NCBI RefSeq assembly: GCF_047345145.1
Contig: NZ_JBLFER010000002.1
Location: forward strand, 1,054,001 to 1,118,000
Origin: Maribacter_C sp047345145
GTDB taxonomy: Bacteria; Bacteroidota; Bacteroidia; Flavobacteriales; Flavobacteriaceae
Reading direction: 5' to 3'
Length of the DNA stretch: 64,000 nt
Made by a program: the position numbers and the translations under genes. The notes beneath the pieces were generated by a model that was not told where the DNA came from, searched no databases, and was given only the letters and a program-made list of their open reading frames with translations. This document shows positions 22,717-30,921 of this stretch, piece after piece. Numbering within the stretch: the stretch's first letter is position 1; each line of letters opens with the position of its first letter.

Positions 22717-24477
22717 ATGGCGTCGCATTACGAAGCACCTATTAGAAAACCCTTAGTAATTGGAGACAAAGGTTACCATGATGTAACTGTCGATATTGCT
22801 GCTCCGATTGAGGGTCGAGCGAATAAGCACTGGTGGATTGTTTTTTCCATTGCTTTGGCAGCATTTCTTTGGGGAGTTGGGTGTATAATCTATACCATTT
22901 CTACGGGAATTGGTACTTGGGGTCTAAACAAAACCGTAAACTGGGCTTGGGATATTACCAACTTCGTTTGGTGGGTAGGTATTGGTCACGCAGGAACTTT
23001 GATTTCGGCGGTACTTTTATTATTCCGTCAGAAATGGAGAATGGCAATTAACCGTTCTGCAGAGGCGATGACTATCTTTTCGGTTATTCAAGCGGGATTG
23101 TTTCCCATCATTCACATGGGGCGCCCATGGTTGGCATATTGGGTATTACCTATTCCGAACCAATTTGGCTCCCTATGGGTAAACTTTAATTCACCACTAC
23201 TTTGGGATGTATTTGCGATATCAACATACTTATCCGTTTCATTGGTATTCTGGTGGACAGGTTTGCTTCCTGATTTTGCAATGTTGAGAGATAGGGCAAT
23301 TCTGCCGTTCCAAAAGAAAATATATAGTTTATTAAGCTTCGGATGGAGTGGTCGTGCAAAAGATTGGCAGCGTTTTGAAGAAGTATCATTGGTATTGGCA
23401 GGTTTGGCAACGCCACTTGTACTTTCTGTACACACGATTGTATCCTTTGACTTTGCTACTTCAGTAATTCCTGGATGGCATACCACGATATTCCCGCCAT
23501 ACTTTGTTGCAGGTGCAATTTTCTCGGGATTTGCCATGGTGAACACCCTTTTGATTATCATGCGTAAAGTATGTCATTTAGAAGATTATATCACGGTACA
23601 GCATATCGAATTGATGAACATTGTAATTATGATTACAGGTTCTATAGTAGGTTGTGCGTATATCACTGAGCTATTCATGGCTTGGTATTCAGGAGTTGAA
23701 TACGAACAATATGCATTCTTGAACAGAGCTACCGGACCTTACTGGTGGGCGTACTGGGCAATGATGACTTGTAATGTATTTTCTCCACAATTCATGTGGT
23801 TCAAGAAATTGCGTACGAGTATCATGTTCTCGTTCTTTATCTCGATTGTAGTAAACATAGGAATGTGGTTCGAACGTTTTGTAATTATCGTTACTTCATT
23901 GCACAGAGATTACCTTCCATCTTCATGGACGATGTTCTCGCCTACATTTGTTGATATCGGAATCTTTATCGGAACGATTGGTTTCTTCTTTGTACTATTC
24001 TTATTGTATTCAAGAACCTTCCCTGTAATTGCACAGGCGGAAGTGAAGTCTATTTTAAAGTCATCCGGTTCGAAATACAAGAAATTGAGAGATGCAGGTC
24101 AGCCTTTATATCAAATAAGTAATGAGGCTCCAAAAGTATCTGAAGGAATTCCCGCGAAGACGGAAACTGTAGAAGAAATTGTTGAAGAGAAGACCGTTCC
24201 GAGTACAAATGTTGAAAAAGATGCATCTAGTCTTTTGGCATCAATAGGAACATTTGACCCAGCAACAGAAACGGCTGATGATTTGAAAAAAGTAAAAGGT
24301 ATTGGTCCGAAGATGGAGCAGACCTTGAACCAAATCGGCATTTTCACTTTCGCACAAGTAAGTCGAATGACAGGAAAAGAATATGATTTGTTAGATTCTA
24401 TTACGGAGGCCTTCCCCGGAAGAGCGCAACGTGATGACTGGGCAGGTCAAGCGAAAACTTTAAATAACAACAAATAG
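22717..24477 (+). CDS. actC: Alternative complex III subunit ActC (NrfD/PsrC-like) with C-terminal helix-hairpin-helix domain
   Basis: The 586-residue integral membrane subunit has about ten helices between residues 40 and 440, with NrfD-family features such as WWVGIGHAGTLISAVLLLFRQKW and WHTTIFPPYFVAGAIFSGFAM. It is a quinol-binding and possibly proton-translocating core. After residue ~450 there is an acidic Glu/Thr-rich linker, then a domain at about 520-583 with DDLKKVKGIGPKMEQTLN and GRAQRDDWAGQAKTL. This tail matches the helix-hairpin-helix type module found at the C-terminus of some NuoE and ribosomal L21 proteins. It is extra to the usual ActC core. actD begins two bases after its stop. 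Confidence 0.94.
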   Translation: MASHYEAPIRKPLVIGDKGYHDVTVDIAAPIEGRANKHWWIVFSIALAAFLWGVGCIIYTISTGIGTWGLNKTVNWAWDITNFVWWVGIGHAGTLISAVLLLFRQKWRMAINRSAEAMTIFSVIQAGLFPIIHMGRPWLAYWVLPIPNQFGSLWVNFNSPLLWDVFAISTYLSVSLVFWWTGLLPDFAMLRDRAILPFQKKIYSLLSFGWSGRAKDWQRFEEVSLVLAGLATPLVLSVHTIVSFDFATSVIPGWHTTIFPPYFVAGAIFSGFAMVNTLLIIMRKVCHLEDYITVQHIELMNIVIMITGSIVGCAYITELFMAWYSGVEYEQYAFLNRATGPYWWAYWAMMTCNVFSPQFMWFKKLRTSIMFSFFISIVVNIGMWFERFVIIVTSLHRDYLPSSWTMFSPTFVDIGIFIGTIGFFFVLFLLYSRTFPVIAQAEVKSILKSSGSKYKKLRDAGQPLYQISNEAPKVSEGIPAKTETVEEIVEEKTVPSTNVEKDASSLLASIGTFDPATETADDLKKVKGIGPKMEQTLNQIGIFTFAQVSRMTGKEYDLLDSITEAFPGRAQRDDWAGQAKTLNNNK

Positions 24478-24479
24478 AT

Positions 24480-25010
24480 ATGGCATCTAAAGTTATACAG
24501 GCATTTTATAATGATGACGATGTGCTGATGCACGCTGTCAAAAAGGTGAAGGCTGCCAAACATCATATTGAGGAAGTGTATTGTCCTTTTCCGGTTCACG
24601 GGCTAGACAAAGCTATGGGCTTAGAGCCAACACGAATAGCAATTACTTCTTTCATGTATGGTTGTGTAGGTTTGACTGTGGCTATTGTAATGATGAACTT
24701 CATTATGATTGAAGATTGGCCTCAAGATATTGGTGGTAAGCCAAGCTTTAGTTATATCGAGAATATGCCAGCATTTGTTCCCATTATGTTTGAGTTGACT
24801 GTATTTTTTGCGGCTCACTTAATGGTAATCACCTTCTATTTGAGAAGTAGATTGTGGCCTTTTAAAGAAGCTGAAAATCCTGATGTAAGAACAACTGATG
24901 ACCATTTTTTAATGGAAATAGAAATTCACGATAATGAGGCTGAATTGATGAGCTTATTATCAGATACAGGAGCAGTAGAGATTAACGTATCAGAAAAAGA
25001 CCTTCATTAA
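24480..25010 (+). CDS. actD: Alternative complex III subunit ActD (DUF3341)
   Basis: The 176-residue DUF3341 membrane subunit has a hydrophilic N-terminus starting SKVIQAFYNDDDVLMHAVKKVKA, the family motif VYCPFPVHGLDKAMGL, and two helices (about 58-80 and 100-122) that form a hairpin in the inner membrane. The C-terminal ~45 residues are acidic and cytoplasmic (DHFLMEIEIHDNEAELMSLL). It scaffolds the ActC/ActF core; no redox cofactor is expected. The start follows actC by 2 nt and its stop precedes actE by 1 nt, so the three genes are tightly coupled in translation. Confidence 0.95.
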   Translation: MASKVIQAFYNDDDVLMHAVKKVKAAKHHIEEVYCPFPVHGLDKAMGLEPTRIAITSFMYGCVGLTVAIVMMNFIMIEDWPQDIGGKPSFSYIENMPAFVPIMFELTVFFAAHLMVITFYLRSRLWPFKEAENPDVRTTDDHFLMEIEIHDNEAELMSLLSDTGAVEINVSEKDLH

Positions 25011-25011
25011 T

Positions 25012-25572
25012 ATGAACAGTTTGAAGAAAATAGGAATCGTATTTGGATTGCTTGCTGTTTTGGTTTCTTGCCAAGACAATAGTAGACCGAACTATCAGTA
25101 CATGCCAAACATGTATGAGCCGGTAGGTTATGAAACGTATGAGCAAGTTGATTTTTTACCATCTGGCCAGGAAGCAATGCTTCCGCCAGCAAACACTGTT
25201 CCAAGAGGTTGGATGCCCTACAGTATTGAAAATACAATAGAAGGTAAAGAACTGGCAAGATTGAACTCGAGTCCGTTGGATACCCTCCAAAGAGATGCAA
25301 ACTTGGCTAAAGGGGCAGAGATGTACAATATTTACTGCGCTATCTGCCACGGACCTAAAGGAAAAGGCCAAGGCGCCTTGGTGAAGAACGAGAAGATATT
25401 AGGTGTTCCTAGTTATGATGACGTGGCACGGAATATTACCGTCGGAACTACTTTTCACACTGTTCAATACGGTTTGAATTCAATGGGTTCTTATGCATCG
25501 CAAATGAATACAGAAGAAATGTGGCAGGTTTCTGAGTATGTCATGCAATTGAAACAAGACTTAACTAAATAA
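25012..25572 (+). CDS. actE: Alternative complex III subunit ActE, monoheme cytochrome c lipoprotein
   Basis: The 186-residue protein has a lipoprotein signal peptide with lipobox LVSC (Cys20), so the mature protein is anchored on the periplasmic face. The N-terminal part has several Tyr/Pro-rich stretches (PNMYEPVGYETYEQVDF), typical of ActE. One heme site, CAICH, lies at residues 109-113, followed by GPKGKGQGALV; the axial methionine is probably in the NSMGSYASQM stretch near residue 165. It accepts electrons from ActA or ActB and may pass them to the oxidase. The gene follows actD by a single base. Confidence 0.95.
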   Translation: MNSLKKIGIVFGLLAVLVSCQDNSRPNYQYMPNMYEPVGYETYEQVDFLPSGQEAMLPPANTVPRGWMPYSIENTIEGKELARLNSSPLDTLQRDANLAKGAEMYNIYCAICHGPKGKGQGALVKNEKILGVPSYDDVARNITVGTTFHTVQYGLNSMGSYASQMNTEEMWQVSEYVMQLKQDLTK

Positions 25573-25588
25573 TACATAGATACTGAAT

Positions 25589-26920
25589 ATGTACACGGTT
25601 TCGAACAAATTAAAAATGGGCTCCATTATTCTAATGGTAGTTGGGCTATTAGGTATAGGTTATGGGTTTCTAACGATGCCATCGAACGTTGCTGAAGCAA
25701 AAGAAATGGTAGCAAGCCATGGTGATGGTCACGGTGAATCGCATGGTGAAGAAGTTCAAGTAATTGATGAAGGACACGGTTCTTATAAAGAAGAGGGTCA
25801 CGCAATGTCTGAAGCTGAGCACGATGAACATGTATTTCATCAATTAAGTAATAAACCATGGGCAGCACTTTATGTAGCAGCTTTCTTTTTCTTTATGATT
25901 GCTTTGGGTGTACTAGCCTTCTATGCGATACAGCGCGCTGCACAGGCGGGTTGGTCTCCTTTGTTATTTCGTGTAATGGAGGGAATCACTTCATACCTAG
26001 TTCCTGGTGGAATAGTTGTTTTTGTGATCTTGGTTTTGTCCGTATTGCATATGAATCATTTGTTTGTTTGGATGGACCCTGAGGTAGTTGCACATGATGC
26101 CTTACTGCAAGGGAAAGCTGGGTACTTAAATCCAACCTTCTTTTTGATTCGTGCTGCAATTTTCTTAGTCGGGTGGATTGGTTACAGAGAATATTCAAGA
26201 AGATTGTCATTGGCACAAGATGAGTCAAATGACAACTCAAACTTCAAATTGAACTTTAGAATATCAGCTGCTTTCTTAGTGTTTTATTTAATCTCAGAAT
26301 CTATTATGTCTTGGGATTGGATTATGAGTGTTGATCCACACTGGTTCAGTACTTTATTTGGCTGGTACATATTCGCTAGTATGTTTGTTTCTGGTATTAC
26401 GGTAATTGCAATGGTAACTATCTACTTGAAATCAAAAGGACATTTAGAAGAAGTGAATGATAGTCATATTCATGATTTAGCAAAATTCATGTTCGGTATC
26501 AGTATTTTCTGGACTTACCTATGGTTCTCGCAGTTCATGTTGATATGGTATGCGAACATTCCAGAAGAAGTAACCTATTACATCACTAGAATAGAAGATT
26601 ATAATCTGCCTTTCTTTGGAATGGTTGCTATGAACTTTTTATTCCCAGTATTGTTATTGATGAATAGCGATTACAAACGATTGAACTGGTTTGTTGTCAT
26701 GGCGGGTATAGTTATTCTGGCTGGACACTACATGGATATTTTTAATGCTATCATGCCGGCAACGGTTGGTGATCAATGGTATATTGGTATACCTGAAATA
26801 GGAGCAGTATTATTCTTTGCAGGTTTATTCATTTTCTGGATTTTCAGAGCATTGGCCTCGGCTCCATTGCAGCCTAAGCGTAACCCGTTTATTGAGGAGA
26901 GTAGACATTTTCATTATTAG
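25589..26920 (+). CDS. actF: Alternative complex III subunit ActF
   Basis: The 443-residue integral membrane subunit is the smaller NrfD-like partner of ActC. About ten helices are visible, with landmark segments MSWDWIMSVDPHWFSTLFGWYIFASMF (around 235-261) and FWTYLWFSQFMLIWYANIPEE (around 305-325), both conserved in the family. Between helix 1 and helix 2 (about residues 42-80) is a periplasmic loop unusually rich in His, Glu and Asp (HGDGHGESHGEE, then EGHAMSEAEHDEH), a possible metal-binding stretch. The protein ends with HFHY. Another possible start, the ATG at 25616, would remove only nine residues. Confidence 0.94.
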   Translation: MYTVSNKLKMGSIILMVVGLLGIGYGFLTMPSNVAEAKEMVASHGDGHGESHGEEVQVIDEGHGSYKEEGHAMSEAEHDEHVFHQLSNKPWAALYVAAFFFFMIALGVLAFYAIQRAAQAGWSPLLFRVMEGITSYLVPGGIVVFVILVLSVLHMNHLFVWMDPEVVAHDALLQGKAGYLNPTFFLIRAAIFLVGWIGYREYSRRLSLAQDESNDNSNFKLNFRISAAFLVFYLISESIMSWDWIMSVDPHWFSTLFGWYIFASMFVSGITVIAMVTIYLKSKGHLEEVNDSHIHDLAKFMFGISIFWTYLWFSQFMLIWYANIPEEVTYYITRIEDYNLPFFGMVAMNFLFPVLLLMNSDYKRLNWFVVMAGIVILAGHYMDIFNAIMPATVGDQWYIGIPEIGAVLFFAGLFIFWIFRALASAPLQPKRNPFIEESRHFHY

Positions 26921-26953
26921 TAGTACGATTAAAGTATAACAGAAATAGATACG

Positions 26954-28018
26954 ATGACTGTAGTTTTAACTTTAGCTGTTTTAGCACTAGTGGCAATTGC
27001 GATTTGGCAAATGACCAAAATCTTTGAATTGTCTCAACTAAAGGCAGATCAATCAAGAGCGCAAATAGCCAACGATGACGATAATAAGAATAATGGTTAT
27101 CTATTATTTGCCTTTATGGTTTTCACTTATCTGATTACCATATGGTCTTTTTGGAAGTATTCTAAATTCTTTTTACCAGAAGCATCCTCCGCACACGGCG
27201 CTGAGTATGATTACTTAATGTTGGTGTCTTTTGTAATCATCTTTATTGTTCAGTTCATTACGCAGTTTTTACTCCACTACTTCGGTTATAAGTACAGAGG
27301 TAAGAAAGGGAATAAAGCACTTTTTTACGCTGATAATGATCGTTTGGAGTTTATCTGGACCATCATTCCTGTAATTGTTTTGGCTGGATTGATTCTATGG
27401 GGATTATATACATGGACCAACATTATGGATGTCAATGATGAAGATGATCCATTGATTGTGGAGCTTTACGCCCAACAGTTTAATTGGACTGCTAGATATG
27501 GCGGAGCCGATAACGTTTTGGGTGGGGCTAATGTTAGAATGATAGATATTGACAGGGCAAATGTTTTAGGCCTAGATGAATCAGATAGTTATGCAGCGGA
27601 TGATGTTATCGTTAAAGAATTGCACCTACCCGTTGGAAGAAAAGTAAACTTCAAGATGCGTTCGCAAGATGTCTTGCACTCAGCATATATGCCGCACTTT
27701 AGAGCACAAATGAATTGTGTTCCTGGTATGACTACTGAATTTTCTTTTACACCCATTACTACCACTGCTGAGATTAGGCAAAACCCTGATGTTGTGGATA
27801 AGGTAAAGAGAACAAATAAAATTAGAGCGGAGAGAGCCGCCAATGGGGAAGATAATTCCGACCCGTGGGAGTATGATTACATTTTACTTTGTAATAAGAT
27901 ATGTGGTAAGTCTCATTACAATATGCAGATGAAGATTATTGTGGAGACTCAAGAAGAGTATGATGCCTGGATGAAGACGCAACAAACGTTTAGTCAGACC
28001 ATGGCAACAGTACAGTAA
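26954..28018 (+). CDS. coxB: Cytochrome c oxidase subunit II
   Basis: The 354-residue subunit carries the CuA centre. The N-terminal region has three hydrophobic segments (about 1-17, 46-65 and 85-112) plus another at 130-150, followed by the periplasmic cupredoxin domain. CuA ligands are visible: HSAYMPHFRAQMNCVPG with the first histidine, and CNKICGKSHYNM with both cysteines, the second histidine and the methionine. Compared with model oxidases, the cupredoxin domain has an insertion before the cysteine motif (KVKRTNKIRAERAANGEDN), so the whole is longer than usual. It receives electrons from alternative complex III, encoded just upstream, either directly or through a cytochrome c. Confidence 0.95.
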   Translation: MTVVLTLAVLALVAIAIWQMTKIFELSQLKADQSRAQIANDDDNKNNGYLLFAFMVFTYLITIWSFWKYSKFFLPEASSAHGAEYDYLMLVSFVIIFIVQFITQFLLHYFGYKYRGKKGNKALFYADNDRLEFIWTIIPVIVLAGLILWGLYTWTNIMDVNDEDDPLIVELYAQQFNWTARYGGADNVLGGANVRMIDIDRANVLGLDESDSYAADDVIVKELHLPVGRKVNFKMRSQDVLHSAYMPHFRAQMNCVPGMTTEFSFTPITTTAEIRQNPDVVDKVKRTNKIRAERAANGEDNSDPWEYDYILLCNKICGKSHYNMQMKIIVETQEEYDAWMKTQQTFSQTMATVQ

Positions 28019-28061
28019 ATTAGGCTATAAAAGAAAATTAATAAATTAAAAGAATTCGGTT

Positions 28062-29891
28062 ATGTCAGCAACAGTAGATGCACATGTAGAAGATCACGCT
28101 CACGATGATCACGGACATCATCACAAAGAAACCTTTGTAACCAAATATATTTTCAGTCAAGATCATAAGATGATTGCTAAGCAATATCTCATTACCGGTG
28201 TTTTGGTAATGGGTTTTATTGGAATTGCAATGTCTTTATTTTTTAGAATGCAAATCGCTTGGCCAGGAGAGTCTTTTCCAATTTTTGAAGCGATCCTTGG
28301 TAAGTGGGCTCCTGACGGAGTTATGGATGCAGATATGTATTTGGCATTGGTAACAATGCATGGAACCATTATGGTATTCTTTGTATTAACCGCTGGACTT
28401 TCGGGTACCTTTAGTAACCTTTTGATTCCACTGCAAATTGGAGCAAGAGATATGGCATCGGGTTTTTTAAATATGCTTTCATTTTGGATGTTTTTTGTGT
28501 CCTCCGTAATTATGGTGATTTCACTGTTTGTTGAAGCAGGGCCAGCAGCGGCAGGTTGGACCATTTATCCTCCACTTAGTGCCTTACCAATGGCTCAACC
28601 TGGTTCGGGTATGGGCATGACTCTGTGGCTAGTATCTATGGCAATATTCATTGCATCATCCTTATTGGGATCCTTGAACTATATTGTTACTGTACTTAAT
28701 TTGAGAACAAAAGGAATGTCAATGACTAGATTGCCTTTAACTATTTGGGCTTTCTTTATTACTGCTATTATCGGTGTGATTTCATTCCCGGTTCTTCTTT
28801 CTGCGGCTTTGTTATTGATCATGGATAGAAGCTTTGGAACATCATTCTTCTTATCTGACATATTTATTCAAGGTGAAGTATTACATTATCAAGGTGGTTC
28901 GCCAGTTTTGTATGAACACCTATTCTGGTTCTTAGGACATCCTGAAGTTTATATTGTATTATTACCTGCATTGGGTATTACCTCTGAGGTAATGTCTACA
29001 AACGCTCGTAAACCTATTTTTGGGTATCGAGCAATGGTTGCCTCGATTATGGCAATTGCATTCCTTTCAACTATCGTATGGGGTCACCATATGTTTATCT
29101 CAGGAATGAATCCGTTTTTAGGTTCTGTATTTACATTTACAACCTTATTGATTGCAATCCCATCAGCGGTAAAAGCATTTAATTATATAACCACTTTATG
29201 GAAGGGTAATTTGCAGCTCAACCCTGCGATGTTATTTTCCATAGGATTGGTATCTACCTTCATCACGGGTGGTTTAACGGGAATTATCCTTGGAGATAGT
29301 ACTTTAGATATTAACGTTCACGACACGTATTTTGTAGTTGCTCACTTCCACTTGGTAATGGGTATATCGGCTCTTTACGGATTGTTTGCCGGTGTTTATC
29401 ACTGGTTTCCGAAAATGTTTGAGGGTAGAATGATGAATAAGAATCTTGGTTATGTGCATTTCTGGGTAACAGCAGTCTGTGCATATGGGGTTTTCTTCCC
29501 AATGCACTTTGTAGGTATGGCTGGTGTGCCAAGACGTTATTATGAAAACACCGCTTTCCCGATGTTTGACGAATTTACTGACGTACAGGTTTTAATGACC
29601 ACTTTTGCCCTTATTGCTGGAGCTGCGCAGTTAGTATTTGTATATAATTTTGTAAGGAGTATTTTTTATGGAAAGAAAGGTCCGAAGAACCCTTGGAATT
29701 CGAATACCTTAGAATGGACAGCCGAAGTAAAACATATTCATGGAAACTGGGATGGACCCATTCCTCACGTTCATAGATGGGCTTACGATTACAGTAAGGT
29801 TGATGAAAACGGAGAGTACATAATTCCAGGTCAAGATTTCGTACCTCAGACTGTGCCTTTACAAGAAGATGAAGAGGAACTTCAACATTAA
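28062..29891 (+). CDS. coxA: Cytochrome c oxidase subunit I
   Basis: The 609-residue heme-copper oxidase core has twelve helices. The low-spin heme ligand is in TMHGTIMVFF; the CuB and cross-linked Tyr region is WFLGHPEVYIVLLPALG, followed by WGHHMFISG with two CuB histidines and VHDTYFVVAHFHLVMG with the heme a3 and second low-spin ligands. The YIVLLP and HPEVY signatures place it in the A-family oxidases. The first 25 residues include a histidine cluster (HVEDHAHDDHGHHHKET), possibly binding copper or zinc. It is the last gene of the operon and is followed by a strong terminator. Confidence 0.97.
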   Translation: MSATVDAHVEDHAHDDHGHHHKETFVTKYIFSQDHKMIAKQYLITGVLVMGFIGIAMSLFFRMQIAWPGESFPIFEAILGKWAPDGVMDADMYLALVTMHGTIMVFFVLTAGLSGTFSNLLIPLQIGARDMASGFLNMLSFWMFFVSSVIMVISLFVEAGPAAAGWTIYPPLSALPMAQPGSGMGMTLWLVSMAIFIASSLLGSLNYIVTVLNLRTKGMSMTRLPLTIWAFFITAIIGVISFPVLLSAALLLIMDRSFGTSFFLSDIFIQGEVLHYQGGSPVLYEHLFWFLGHPEVYIVLLPALGITSEVMSTNARKPIFGYRAMVASIMAIAFLSTIVWGHHMFISGMNPFLGSVFTFTTLLIAIPSAVKAFNYITTLWKGNLQLNPAMLFSIGLVSTFITGGLTGIILGDSTLDINVHDTYFVVAHFHLVMGISALYGLFAGVYHWFPKMFEGRMMNKNLGYVHFWVTAVCAYGVFFPMHFVGMAGVPRRYYENTAFPMFDEFTDVQVLMTTFALIAGAAQLVFVYNFVRSIFYGKKGPKNPWNSNTLEWTAEVKHIHGNWDGPIPHVHRWAYDYSKVDENGEYIIPGQDFVPQTVPLQEDEEELQH

Positions 29892-29909
29892 AGAATTCTA
29901 AATATTTTA

Positions 29910-29948
29910 AAAAAAATGCTCAACTATATAAGTTGGGCATTTTTTTTG
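29910..29948 (+). terminator. Terminator of the act-cox operon
   Basis: AAAAAATGCTCAACT and AGTTGGGCATTTTTT form a 15-bp stem with one G-T pair and a 5-nt loop (ATATA), then a T-run. The A-tract before it makes it active on both strands. Confidence 0.9.
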
Positions 29949-30023
29949 CTATTATCAATAAAAGAACGTTTCGCTTTTATGTATTATATTTAGAACACCA
30001 TCAATAAACCAAGAACACTAAAG

Positions 30024-30845
30024 ATGAAAAATATTGTTGTACTACTTTCCTTATTATTAGGCGCTCAAGTTTTTGCGCAACGTAAACCTAAAATCAAAGG
30101 AAATAAAAGTGTTGTAGAAGTTGAAGAAAGTCTACCTGCTTTTAATGCTATCCAATTAAATGATGATTTAGATATCACACTACAAAAGGCGAATCGAGAA
30201 GGGTATTCCCTTACTGCTGACGATAACTTAATTGACGTATTGAAGTTTAAGGTAGAAGATAGCACTCTGGTTATTACTTCCTTTTATAAAATAACAAGTA
30301 AGAAAAAACTTGATATTACAATTAAGTACTACGAACTTTCTAGTGTCACGATTCGAGATGGTAGAATACGAATGACAGATGCTATAGAGACTGACGAACT
30401 TACTATTAATACCTATGGTTCTTCTAAGTTGCAACTCAATGCTAATACTACCCTTACGACGCTGACTATGGAAGGGAATAGCTCTGGCGATTTAAGTCTA
30501 AACAGTGATTCCTTAAATATTGCCCTAAAAGACAGGGCTGATGTGGATATTCTTTCCACGAGTCAGAGGAATAATATACAGATGATTGCTAATTCCGGAG
30601 CTAAAATGGAAGGCACAACTTACGCATTAAGCGCGATTCTTTCTGATAATGCAAACCTCAAGGCCAGAAAACTAGAAGCTGAAGGAGTTGAAGTAATTGC
30701 TGAAGGCTCTCCTAACGCACGAATATATGCGAGCGATATTTTTGAACTTACAGCAAAAGGCTCTTCTAAAATCTATTTAAGTGGAAACCCTAAAATTGAT
30801 ATTCTCGAGTTTCTAGATACGGCTGAACTGCACAAAGAGAAGTAG
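30024..30845 (+). CDS. Exported GIN-domain (DUF2807) protein
   Basis: The 273-residue protein has a signal peptide (MKNIVVLLSLLLGAQVFAQ) and a DUF2807 putative adhesin-head GIN domain. The segment LPAFNAIQLNDDLDITLQKA is the typical opening of the family (phi-x-x-I-x-v-x-x-d-i-d-v). The domain is a right-handed beta-helix-like array of short strands (TINTYGSSKLQLNANTTLTTL and similar turns) that ends SSKIYLSGNP. Despite the adhesin name there is no proven function. No sorting domain or lipobox is present, so the protein is likely periplasmic. It lies alone between the cox terminator and the convergent acyl-CoA enzyme. Confidence 0.85.
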   Translation: MKNIVVLLSLLLGAQVFAQRKPKIKGNKSVVEVEESLPAFNAIQLNDDLDITLQKANREGYSLTADDNLIDVLKFKVEDSTLVITSFYKITSKKKLDITIKYYELSSVTIRDGRIRMTDAIETDELTINTYGSSKLQLNANTTLTTLTMEGNSSGDLSLNSDSLNIALKDRADVDILSTSQRNNIQMIANSGAKMEGTTYALSAILSDNANLKARKLEAEGVEVIAEGSPNARIYASDIFELTAKGSSKIYLSGNPKIDILEFLDTAELHKEK

Positions 30846-30868
30846 TTTTTGCTAGATACGCATACTAT

Positions 30869-30908
30869 CACTTTGAGTGCTCTGTCACTTCGAGCGCAGT
30901 CGAGAACC
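30869..30908. repeat. Short duplicated motif with dispersed flavobacterial repeat
   Basis: CACTTTGAGTGC (30869-30880) recurs 17 bp later as CACTTCGAGCGC (30886-30897). The second copy continues into AGTCGAGAACC, giving the TCACTTCGAGCGCAGTCGAGAA motif that, from memory, is scattered through many Bacteroidota intergenic regions. It lies in the gap between two convergent genes. Confidence 0.6.
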
Positions 30909-30921
30909 TAGGAACATTCAT

